The notes under the pieces were generated by a model. That model made no database searches, was not told where the DNA came from, and was given only the letters and a program-made list of their open reading frames with translations. The translations under genes and the position numbers were made by a program. Positions 38,832 to 46,454 of a DNA stretch of 64,000 bases are shown here, in pieces. Source of the stretch: Minwuiaceae bacterium. Its GTDB lineage: Bacteria; Pseudomonadota; Alphaproteobacteria; Minwuiales; Minwuiaceae. Positions within the stretch are counted from its first letter, which is position 1; every line of letters starts with the position of its first letter. The DNA lies in contig JANQEE010000006.1 of NCBI GenBank assembly GCA_028278525.1, forward strand, positions 62,001 through 126,000, in the 5' to 3' direction.

Positions 38832-40034
38832 TCAGCCGTCGTAACGGCCGACGATGGAAACGCTCGACACGTTCTGGTGTGGGAATCCGCCCAGATTGTG
38901 GGTCATGCCGTGGACCGGGTTGTCCAACTGCCGTTCCCCGGCCCGGCCGAGGATCTGCAGGTACATTTCGTACAGCATGCGCAGGCCCGACGCGCCGATC
39001 GGATGGCCAAAACACTTCAGGCCGCCGTCGATCTGGCATGGGATCTGGCCGTCGGCGTTATAGAAGCCGTCGAGAACGTCCTTCCAGGCCTCGCCTTCCT
39101 TGGAAAGGTAAAGGTCCTCCATGGTGACCAGTTCTGTAACCGAGAAGCAGTCGTGGCATTCGAACATCGAGATCTGTTCGCGCGGCTTGTCGATGCCGGC
39201 TTCCTTGTAGGCCCGCTCCGACGCTTTGCGCGTGGTCATGAAGTAACTGCCGTCCCAGGAATTGTGGGAGGCTTCGGTGCCGTTGGAGACCGCAAGCTGC
39301 AAAGCCTTGACGCTGACCAGGTCCTTCTTGCCGAGCGACCGGGCGATTTCCGGCGTGGTCACGATTGCGGCCGCTGAACCGTCGGAAACGCCGCAGCAAT
39401 CGAACAGGCCAAGCGGTTCGGCGATCATTGGCGCGTTGAGCACCGTGTCGATGTCGATCGGCTTGCGTAGATGCGCCTTCGGGTTCTTGGCGCCGTTGTC
39501 GTGGCTCTTGACCGAGATCTGCGCCATGGCGCGTTTCAGGTCGGCCGCATCGACGCCGTGCTTGGTGCTGTAGGCCGTTGCAAGCTGCGCGAAGCTGCCC
39601 GGCGCCGAGGCGTTGGCCCAGTACATCGACTGCAGCACGCCGCGGTTGCGTTGCGGCAGGCCGCCGTAGCCGGTGTCCTTCAGCTTCTCGACGCCGACCG
39701 CCAGCGCGATGTCGGCCGCGCCGGACGCGACGGCGTAGACCGCGCCGCGGAACGCCTCGGTGCCGCTGGCGCAATAGTTCTCGACCCGGGTGACCGGGAT
39801 ATAGGGTAGGCGCAGCGCGACGGAGAGCGGCACGCCGGATTTGCCGACATGCACTTCCTCGATCGCGGTGGAGAACCAGGCCGCGTCAATCTGGTTGCGT
39901 TCGATACCGGCGTCGGTCAGGCATTCCTCGACCGCTTCGACCATCAGGTCGTCGGCCTCCGAGTCCCACCGTTCGCCGAATTTCGAGCAACCCATGCCGA
40001 GGATCGCTACCTTGTCCTTAATGCCGTTAGCCAT
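38832..40034 (-). CDS. Thiolase / acetyl-CoA acetyltransferase family (SCP-x type)
   Basis: A 400-aa thiolase-fold protein. The nucleophile is Cys88 in VENYCASGTEAFRGAV. The second site is the His of KCFGHPIGASGLRM, and the ECHDCFSVTEL motif is in place. SCP-x-type thiolases in bacteria and archaea often work with DUF35 zinc-ribbon proteins and an HMG-CoA-synthase-like partner, and exactly such a gene is upstream (36 bases). The substrate is unknown; acyl-CoA chain modification or degradation is likely. Confidence 0.88.
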   Translation of the reverse strand: MANGIKDKVAILGMGCSKFGERWDSEADDLMVEAVEECLTDAGIERNQIDAAWFSTAIEEVHVGKSGVPLSVALRLPYIPVTRVENYCASGTEAFRGAVYAVASGAADIALAVGVEKLKDTGYGGLPQRNRGVLQSMYWANASAPGSFAQLATAYSTKHGVDAADLKRAMAQISVKSHDNGAKNPKAHLRKPIDIDTVLNAPMIAEPLGLFDCCGVSDGSAAAIVTTPEIARSLGKKDLVSVKALQLAVSNGTEASHNSWDGSYFMTTRKASERAYKEAGIDKPREQISMFECHDCFSVTELVTMEDLYLSKEGEAWKDVLDGFYNADGQIPCQIDGGLKCFGHPIGASGLRMLYEMYLQILGRAGERQLDNPVHGMTHNLGGFPHQNVSSVSIVGRYDG

Positions 40035-40070
40035 TCCCTAGATCTCCTTCAATGTTTGCCGCTGCCGCGT

Positions 40071-41525
40071 TTAAGCGCCGGCCTGGTCCGGCGCCGCTTT
40101 CCAGAAGTATTTGGTGAATCCGCGTTGGTCGTCGTGCTCCTTGACGCGGAATACCATCCGCATCGGCATCCCCACCTCGACGCCGCCGACATCGACATCA
40201 GTCAAGTCTGCCATAAGGCGACCGCCCTCTTCAAACACCACCATGCCGAAATGCTGTGGCGGATCGGGCGTAAAGGTAAGGTTATCAGCGGTCCAGCTCT
40301 GCACCTTCGCCGGGATTTCGGCAAACGGATGATCGTCCTGGCTGTGGAACTCGCCGCAGTTCGGATTGACGCAGACGTTGGATTTCGGGAACTGGACGGT
40401 GCCGCACTTGCGGCACTTGCCGCCGACGAATCCGGTCAGCATCTCCTTCTTGCGGTATAGCGCGCTCAAGGCCGTTTGTTTGTCGACCTCGCTGCGCAGG
40501 CCCATGTCCTGGGTCACCAGGTTGTTGAAGGCGAGGTATTTGTTGTAGTTGGTTTCCTCGCGCCGCCTGGCCAGCGAGCCCTTGATGCCGCGCCGGGACG
40601 AAAGAGCCTTCAGCGCGTCGGTGGTGCGGAACAGCAGCGCGTCGCAGCCCTGGCCCCAGCCGATCAGCAAGACGGTTTGGCCCGGCTCTGCATCCTGCAG
40701 CGCGTCGACCAGCATCACCAGAGAATGGGCGGTACCGCTTTCGCCCATGTTGGCATGCAGGTTGTCGCGCACCGCGTCCTCGCGGATGCCGGCCATCTTG
40801 GCGATGCGTTTCGGCACGGCGCCCATCACGGTCGGCATGACCAGATGGTCGACATCTTCCGGCTTCACGTCGACTTTGGCGAACAGCCCTTCCAGGGTGC
40901 GTGGCACGATCTTGAAGTAGCCCTCGTCGCGGATCCAGCGCTCTTCCCAGGAATAGTCGAAGTCTTCGTTCTGGCCCCGGTAGTGGTCGATGAAGTCGAC
41001 CGCCGTCTGGTGGGCGCCGAGGAACTCGGCGATCACGTTCTCGGTGCCGAGCATCAGCGCGGCCGCGCCGTCGCCGTACAGCAGTTCGTGCGGACCGGCC
41101 GCTTTGGTGCGGCGCTTTTCGGCCGCGACGTAAAGCGCCGGTCCGTCCTGGCCGGCCACCGCGTTCAGCGCGTTGATCAGGCCCGAGGTGCCGGCGCGCT
41201 GGGACGAGGTGACGTCCATCGTCATCATGTTCTCGCCGAAGTTCAGCGCTGTGGCCAGGACGCCGGCGTTTTGGCGGTCGTCGAACGGCAGGCTGGTGGA
41301 GGCGAGGTAGACGGCGCCCACGTTGTCGGGCCGGTCGCCGGCCAGGCAGTCGCGCCCGGCTTCCACTGCCATGGTCAGGGAGTCCTCATCCCAGTTGCAC
41401 ATCGCCCGTTCGCCCTTGGCCTTCGTTTTCAGGCCTGGGTTGAACCAGGAATTGGCCTCGACCATCGATTTGCGTTGCAGCCTGAGCCGCGGGACGTACC
41501 CTCCGTACGCCACAATGCCTCGCAT
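40071..41525 (-). CDS. HMG-CoA synthase / KAS III-like protein fused to DUF35 zinc-ribbon OB domain
   Basis: A 484-aa fusion. Residues 1-340 have the thiolase-superfamily fold of HMG-CoA synthase and KAS III (MRGIVAYGGYVPRLRL, then GDGAAALML). Residues about 355-470 are a rubredoxin-like zinc ribbon with C-x2-C pairs (CRKCGTVQFPKSNVC) and an OB fold, usually a separate acyl-CoA-binding partner (DUF35). The nucleophile region reads VTSSQRAGTSGL where archaeal HMG-CoA synthases have ACKAGT, so the catalytic Cys position appears to be Gln109. It may be a decarboxylase, or a structural partner of the thiolase next door. Confidence 0.82.
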   Translation of the reverse strand: MRGIVAYGGYVPRLRLQRKSMVEANSWFNPGLKTKAKGERAMCNWDEDSLTMAVEAGRDCLAGDRPDNVGAVYLASTSLPFDDRQNAGVLATALNFGENMMTMDVTSSQRAGTSGLINALNAVAGQDGPALYVAAEKRRTKAAGPHELLYGDGAAALMLGTENVIAEFLGAHQTAVDFIDHYRGQNEDFDYSWEERWIRDEGYFKIVPRTLEGLFAKVDVKPEDVDHLVMPTVMGAVPKRIAKMAGIREDAVRDNLHANMGESGTAHSLVMLVDALQDAEPGQTVLLIGWGQGCDALLFRTTDALKALSSRRGIKGSLARRREETNYNKYLAFNNLVTQDMGLRSEVDKQTALSALYRKKEMLTGFVGGKCRKCGTVQFPKSNVCVNPNCGEFHSQDDHPFAEIPAKVQSWTADNLTFTPDPPQHFGMVVFEEGGRLMADLTDVDVGGVEVGMPMRMVFRVKEHDDQRGFTKYFWKAAPDQAGA

Positions 41526-41632
41526 GCGCTCTCTTCCTCCCTCTATTCTTCGGCGATCATATTAAAGCCGAGCCGGGCCGCGGCGGCAATCTACGCCCCG
41601 CGCATGCCCGGTCTGCACAGAATGCGTGGTCT

Positions 41633-42169
41633 TCAGCCGTCGACGTCGGCGGCCACGCTCATTTTAACGATGGTGTCTGGGATCCGCGGCGGCTCGCCCG
41701 GCGCGATCTGGTCGACGAACTCCATGCCTTCCACCACCTGGCCCCAGACGGTGTACTGGCCGTTCAGGTGCGGTGCGGCCTCGAAGCAGATGAAGAACTG
41801 GCTGTCGCCGCTGTCCGGGTTCGCCGAGCGGGCCATGCCGACAGTGCCGCGCGTGAACGGTGCGTCGGAGAATTCAGCCTTGAGCTTTTGACCGGACCCG
41901 CCGGTGCCGCGGCCGTCCGGGTCGCCGGTTTGGGCCATGAAGCCGGGGATCACGCGGTGGAACAGCAGCCCGTCGTAGAAGCCCTGGCGGGTCAGCTCCT
42001 TGATCCGCGCGACGTGGTTCGGGGCGACGTCGGGCCGAAGCTGGATAACCACGCGGCCGGCGTCGACGTCCAGATAGATCGTGTTTTCCGGGTCTTGGGC
42101 GCCGGCCCCTCCGGTCAGTGTTGTCATGACGAGGACGATGCTCCCTAGCAGTGAGATGAGACGGTTCAT
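41633..42169 (-). CDS. Periplasmic cyclophilin-type peptidyl-prolyl isomerase
   Basis: A 178-aa protein with a signal peptide (residues 1-24, cleavage after GGAGA). The cyclophilin core is complete: LLFHRVIPGFMAQTGDPDG (catalytic Arg), GTVGMARSANPDSGDSQFF, NGQYTVWGQVVEGM. It is predicted to speed proline isomerisation of exported proteins. Confidence 0.94.
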   Translation of the reverse strand: MNRLISLLGSIVLVMTTLTGGAGAQDPENTIYLDVDAGRVVIQLRPDVAPNHVARIKELTRQGFYDGLLFHRVIPGFMAQTGDPDGRGTGGSGQKLKAEFSDAPFTRGTVGMARSANPDSGDSQFFICFEAAPHLNGQYTVWGQVVEGMEFVDQIAPGEPPRIPDTIVKMSVAADVDG

Positions 42170-42255
42170 TGATCGTGGCTCCAGGTTCGATGAGGCCGCA
42201 ATTGACTGGTTCCGGCTGTTATAGCGATTTGGCCGGGCGGGTCAGGCTATTTATT

Positions 42256-42585
42256 TCAGCCCCCGGCGCAATCGACGCAGGTCGGCGTCGCCGGGTCGAG
42301 TTCCAGGCGCTTATCGCCGATGGTCTCGCCGCAGGTCAGGCAATAGCCGTATTCGCCGTCCGCGACCCGCCGCAGAGCGGCGTCGATGCGGCGGAGTTCG
42401 TTGGCGCGGCGGCGTTCGGTCTCCAGCGCCATCGCCTGGCCCTGCAGCGCGTCCATGCGTGACAGGCGGCCGACGCGGGACTGGTCCAGCTCGACCGGGC
42501 GGCGGCCTTCCGCGGCGCTGTCGGCGAGAGCGGTGAGCTCGGCGCGGCGCTGTTCCAGCCGCTCGCGGGCGCGGTCGGGCTTCAC
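42256..42585 (-). CDS. TraR/DksA-type C4 zinc-finger protein
   Basis: A 109-aa protein with GTG start overlapping the stop of the upstream oxidoreductase (GTGA). The N-terminal half is a helical hairpin rich in Arg/Glu/Leu. The C-terminal finger is YGYCLTCGETIGDKRL...TCVDCAGG, with four Cys. DksA-type proteins act in the RNA polymerase secondary channel. The short coiled coil resembles TraR-like members, so the regulatory role is only inferred. A very long open frame spans it and the next gene on the same strand, but the conserved part is only here. Confidence 0.85.
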   Translation of the reverse strand: MKPDRARERLEQRRAELTALADSAAEGRRPVELDQSRVGRLSRMDALQGQAMALETERRRANELRRIDAALRRVADGEYGYCLTCGETIGDKRLELDPATPTCVDCAGG

Positions 42586-43592
42586 AGGCTGATGCAGACC
42601 TTGCCGAAATGCCGGCCGGCGCTCATGTACTCGATCGCGTCGCGGACCTCGGCCAGGGGGTAGACTTTGTCCACGGCAGGTTCGACCCCATGCACCCCGA
42701 CGGCGCGGAGCATCGCCGACAATTGCGCGGTGCTGCCGACGGTTACGCCTTGCATACGGATGTTCTGGGTAACCACCAGCGGTAGCCGGAAGGTGTGGTT
42801 CGGCCCGGACAGGACGCCGATCAGGCTGATCGCGCCGCCGACGCGGACCGCCTTGATCGACTGCTCCAGGGTGCCGGCGCCGCCGACCTCGACCACATGG
42901 TCGACGCCACGCCCGCCGGTGATCTCCCGCGCCGCGCGCGCCCATTCCGGCACCGACTTGTAGTTGATCAGGTGATCGGCGCCGAGCGCCCTGGCCTTCT
43001 CCAACTTCTCGTCCGACGACGAGGTGGCGATAACGGACGCGCCGGCCAGCTTGGCGAACTGCAAGGCGAACAGCGAGACGCCGCCGGTCCCCTGGGTCAG
43101 CACCACGTCGCCCGGACCGACCCCGCCCTGGGTGATCACCGCGCTCCAGGCGGTCACGGCCGCGCAGGGCAGCGCCGCCGCCTGCACGTCGGTGAGGTTG
43201 GCCGGCGTCGGCACCAGCGCGTCGGCCGGCAGCACCCGCTGCTCGCAGAGCACGCCGTCCGCCTGGCCGCCCAGCGCACCGGCCAGTTTCTCGGCGGTCG
43301 GCGGGCCGTCCCGCCAGTTGGGAAAGAAGCTCGGGACCACCCGGTCGCCGGGTTTGAAGGCCGAGACGCCGTCGCCGACCGAGATCACCTCGCCCGCACC
43401 GTCCGACAGCGGGATCAGGTCCGCCTGCTTCTGGCGCGAGCCGTAGCCGCCCTGGAAGGTGAGCAGATCGCGGTAGTTCAGCGAGGCGGCGTTGATCCGT
43501 ACCAAGACCTCGCCGGGCCCGGGCGTCGGCTCGGGCAGGTCGACGATCTCCAGGTTGTCGAGGCCTGCGGCTTTGAGGACGGCGGCTTTCAT
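42582..43592 (-). CDS. Zinc-type/quinone oxidoreductase-like MDR protein
   Basis: A 336-aa medium-chain dehydrogenase/reductase: MKAAVLKAAGLDNLEIV start, LNYRDLLTFQGGYG (catalytic-domain motif of the QOR branch, without structural-zinc Cys), and the cofactor-binding VLTQGTGGVSLFALQFAKL. The ATG at 43592 fits the family. It reduces an unknown alkene or quinone with NAD(P)H. It is coupled to the DksA-like gene. Confidence 0.9.
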   Translation of the reverse strand: MKAAVLKAAGLDNLEIVDLPEPTPGPGEVLVRINAASLNYRDLLTFQGGYGSRQKQADLIPLSDGAGEVISVGDGVSAFKPGDRVVPSFFPNWRDGPPTAEKLAGALGGQADGVLCEQRVLPADALVPTPANLTDVQAAALPCAAVTAWSAVITQGGVGPGDVVLTQGTGGVSLFALQFAKLAGASVIATSSSDEKLEKARALGADHLINYKSVPEWARAAREITGGRGVDHVVEVGGAGTLEQSIKAVRVGGAISLIGVLSGPNHTFRLPLVVTQNIRMQGVTVGSTAQLSAMLRAVGVHGVEPAVDKVYPLAEVRDAIEYMSAGRHFGKVCISL

Positions 43593-43701
43593 GTCTTCGT
43601 TCCTTAACTGTCGGTCGCGCGGCCGTCGATGGTAGCGCCGGCCGCCGCCGGCCCACAAGTCCGCCCCTCGGGGCCGGACCGGATTGTGTTATAGGCATGG
43701 T

Positions 43702-45210
43702 ATGGCGAAGGGACGGAAGAACAAGGGGGTGGTCGCGGCCGGCCACCCGACGACCGCGGCAGCGGCGGCGTCGATCCTGGCCGACGGCGGCAACGCGTTC
43801 GACGCGGCGCTGGCGGCGCTCGCCACCGCCTGCGTGGTCGAACCGGCCCTGGCGAGCCTGGGCGGCGGCGGCTTCCTGCTGGCGCATCGCCCGGAGGCCG
43901 AGCCGCTGCTGATCGACTTCTTCGCCCAAACGCCGAAGCGGCGGCATAAAGTCGGCGACGTCGCGTTCGAGCCGATCCTGGCGGACTTCGGCACCGCGAC
44001 GCAGGAATTCCATGTGGGGCTCGGCGCCGCCGCGGCGCCGGGCGTGATCCCCGGCCTGTTCCACATCCATGGCCGGCTGGGCCGGCTGCCGCTCGCTCGG
44101 ATCGTCGAGCCCGCCATCGCGGCGGCGCGCGACGGCGTCACGGTCAACCGCCTGCAGGCCTACCTGTTCGATATCCTCAGGCCGATCTTTACCTATTCGG
44201 CGGGCACGCGGGCGGCCTTCGAGGATGGGCCGGGCGAGGGCGCCGCGCTCCATAACCGCGATCTGGCCGACACGCTGGAGGCGCTGGCCCGCGAGGGCGA
44301 GGCGCTCTATCGCGCGGGCGAGATCGGCCGCGCCGTCGTGGACCTGTCCCAGGACCAGGGCGGCCACCTGACGATGGATGATATCGCCGACTACCGGGTC
44401 GTCGAGCGGCAGCCGCTTACGCTCGACTACCATGGCCACCGTCTGCTGACCAATCCGCCGCCATCGGCCGGCGGCATCCTGATCGCCTTCGCGCTACGCC
44501 TGCTGGAGCAGCGGCCGCCGCCGGACGATCCGGCGGGCCGGCTGGACCATCTGGCCCGGGCGATGCACCAGACCAACAAGGCGCGGGTCGACAGCGCCAT
44601 GGCGGCGGACCGGCTGCTCGACCCGGCATTCCTGAAAGCTTATGAAGAGGGCGTCGCCGACCGGCCGCACACCGCCCGCGGCACCACCCATATCAGCGTG
44701 ATCGACGGCGCCGGCGACGCGGCGGCGCTGACCGTCTCCAACGGCGAGGGCTGCGGCCACGTTGTGCCGGGCACCGGCATCATGCTGAACAACATGCTGG
44801 GCGAGGAGGACCTGCATCCACAGGGCTTCGACGCCTGGCCGGCGGACAGCCGGATTTCATCGATGATGGCGCCGAGCGTGGTGCTGGATGCGGGCGGCGC
44901 GGCAACGGCGCTCGGCAGCGGCGGCTCCAACCGGTTGCGGACGGCGATCCTGCAGGTGCTGCTCAACATGATCGATCTCGGCTTGGCGCCGGCGCCGGCG
45001 GTGACCGCGCCGCGCATCCACTTCGAACGCGGGCTGTTGAACATCGAGGGCGGGTTCGACGACGCGGCGGTCGAGGCGCTGACCGCCGCCTACCCGAACC
45101 ACCAGCTTTGGCCGCGGCACAACCTGTTCTTCGGCGGCACCCACGTCGCGACCTGCAGCGGCGGCGGGGCCGGCGACCCCCGGCGGGGCGGCGTGTCGGT
45201 CGCCGTGTAG
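43702..45210 (+). CDS. Gamma-glutamyltransferase family protein
   Basis: A 502-aa Ntn-hydrolase-type enzyme acting on gamma-glutamyl bonds such as glutathione. The autoprocessing/nucleophile Thr is at about 328 in ARGTTHISVIDGAGDA. NPPPSAGGIL, the NNMLGEEDLHP oxyanion region and SSMMAPSVVLD are seen. There is no signal peptide, unlike periplasmic GGTs, so it may be cytosolic and part of the cephalosporin-acylase-like clade. Start by ATG at 43702; a TTG 18 bases upstream is less likely. Confidence 0.92.
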   Translation: MAKGRKNKGVVAAGHPTTAAAAASILADGGNAFDAALAALATACVVEPALASLGGGGFLLAHRPEAEPLLIDFFAQTPKRRHKVGDVAFEPILADFGTATQEFHVGLGAAAAPGVIPGLFHIHGRLGRLPLARIVEPAIAAARDGVTVNRLQAYLFDILRPIFTYSAGTRAAFEDGPGEGAALHNRDLADTLEALAREGEALYRAGEIGRAVVDLSQDQGGHLTMDDIADYRVVERQPLTLDYHGHRLLTNPPPSAGGILIAFALRLLEQRPPPDDPAGRLDHLARAMHQTNKARVDSAMAADRLLDPAFLKAYEEGVADRPHTARGTTHISVIDGAGDAAALTVSNGEGCGHVVPGTGIMLNNMLGEEDLHPQGFDAWPADSRISSMMAPSVVLDAGGAATALGSGGSNRLRTAILQVLLNMIDLGLAPAPAVTAPRIHFERGLLNIEGGFDDAAVEALTAAYPNHQLWPRHNLFFGGTHVATCSGGGAGDPRRGGVSVAV

Positions 45211-45233
45211 ATACGCGGGCGGTGTCGGACACA

Positions 45234-45276
45234 TAGCCCTCTCCCCCTACAAGGGGGAGAGGGTTGGGTGAGGGGG
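45234..45276 (+). repeat. Dispersed palindromic repeat, copy A
   Basis: A perfect 12-bp stem CCCTCTCCCCCT / AGGGGGAGAGGG with ACA loop, followed by TTGGGTGAGGGGG. Three related copies occur in this window (45375, 63754, 63890). It may also stop transcription from the gamma-glutamyltransferase gene. Confidence 0.8.
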
Positions 45277-45374
45277 TGATTGGCGCCGGTGTAGAAGATG
45301 TTGACGTGAACTAGGGCGCGGCGTTTGGCTTAGCCTTTATGTCCGTTCGGTAGGGGCGACGCCCGGCATTGACG

Positions 45375-45420
45375 CCCCCCTCACCCTGACCTCTCCCCCC
45401 GCAAGCGGGGGGAGAGGGGT
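45375..45420 (-). repeat. Dispersed palindromic repeat, copy B (inverted to copy A)
   Basis: CCCCCTCACCCTGA precedes a perfect 13-bp stem CCTCTCCCCCCGC / GCGGGGGGAGAGG with an AA loop. It is oriented opposite to copy A, about 110 bases away, so the pair forms a larger inverted unit. Confidence 0.8.
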
Positions 45421-45450
45421 TTCGAGAACGGCTCGCGCATGCGGCGCGTA

Positions 45451-46143
45451 TCACTCGCTCGCCGCCACCGCCACGCCGCGGATCTCGCGGATCAATTTCA
45501 GGCGGATGGCGCGGGCGAAGTCGGGGTAGCCGTCGGCGACCAACAGGAAGGAGCCGGGCCCGCCGACGACGTGGTTCTGGTAGTATGCGTCGAGGTCGTG
45601 GTGGTAGGGGCTTAGGATCGCCAGGCCGTTGACGGTGACGCCGCTGTCGACAACGGCGTCGCGGGTGGCTTGCGGCTCCAGGCCCTGGTTGACCGGGCCG
45701 TCGCCGGAGACGTCGATCACCTGCCGATCGCCGATGAATTGGTTCTCGTGCAGCAGGCGGGCGGCTTCGGCCATCAGGTTGCCGATTGCCGTGCAGTGGC
45801 CGAGCACCAGCCGGTCGGTGTTTTCGATCCGCGCCGCCAGGGCGGCGGCCGACGCGGCGTCGCGGACCACCGTCCAGTCGACGACCATGCGCTGCATGTC
45901 GTGGCAGGCCCATTCGACCAGGCCAATGGCGACGCCGCCGGGGCCGGCGCCCTGGATGGCGCGGACAACGTCCGGATTGCGGAGCGCGTCGGCCAGTCCC
46001 TTCATCTGCAGGTCGAATTCGTCCTCGTCGACGCTGGCGGAAGAATCAACCGCCAGAACGATCTCCAGCGTCACCCGCTCCGCGGCGGACGCGGCCGCCG
46101 GCGCGATGGCGAAGAGTATGAGAGAAAGGACGATACGGAACAT
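45451..46143 (-). CDS. DUF1194 (von Willebrand factor A-like) secreted protein
   Basis: A 230-aa protein with a signal peptide (FRIVLSLILFAIAPAAASAA). The MIDAS metal site is seen in IVLAVDSSASVDEDEF (Asp-x-Ser-x-Ser), with DVSGDGPVNQG later. Family members are secreted, of unknown role. The first in-frame ATG is 46143. It is flanked by dispersed repeats downstream. Confidence 0.88.
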   Translation of the reverse strand: MFRIVLSLILFAIAPAAASAAERVTLEIVLAVDSSASVDEDEFDLQMKGLADALRNPDVVRAIQGAGPGGVAIGLVEWACHDMQRMVVDWTVVRDAASAAALAARIENTDRLVLGHCTAIGNLMAEAARLLHENQFIGDRQVIDVSGDGPVNQGLEPQATRDAVVDSGVTVNGLAILSPYHHDLDAYYQNHVVGGPGSFLLVADGYPDFARAIRLKLIREIRGVAVAASE

Positions 46144-46454
46144 GTGCAACGCGAGCCTCGCTCTGTTTCCGTCGCCTGGACGATACCACGGGCGGAAGCG
46201 ATTCGCGGTAACCCTTGCACTAGATTCTACGTCTTGAGACCTATCATCTGACCGGCCTACCGAAGTGCAGGCCGGTCATTCGGGTCAATTCCTTCTTGAA
46301 GATACTGACTGTCCTGTCCGGGGAGATCTCCAGCGACACCAAGATGTTGGTTTATGTGTCAATGTTGCCACAACCCAAACCCATCGAAATTGCGCCGCAC
46401 ACTTATTGGAGGCAGCAATCGCCACGAGGAACGATCATCAATGCCTATGCCTGT
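46144..46454. other. Intergenic region with a short perfect inverted repeat
   Basis: About 310 bases. GACCGGCCT and AGGCCGGTC around a 10-base loop lie at 46250-46277, without a T tract on either side. It could be a terminator-like or RNA structure for the convergent or adjacent units. No gene is seen. Confidence 0.5.

Noticed and set aside
42256-44439. 727-codon minus-strand open frame
   Set aside because: Only its last 110 codons encode a recognisable protein (DksA/TraR type); the rest is antisense or out of frame to the oxidoreductase and gamma-glutamyltransferase.
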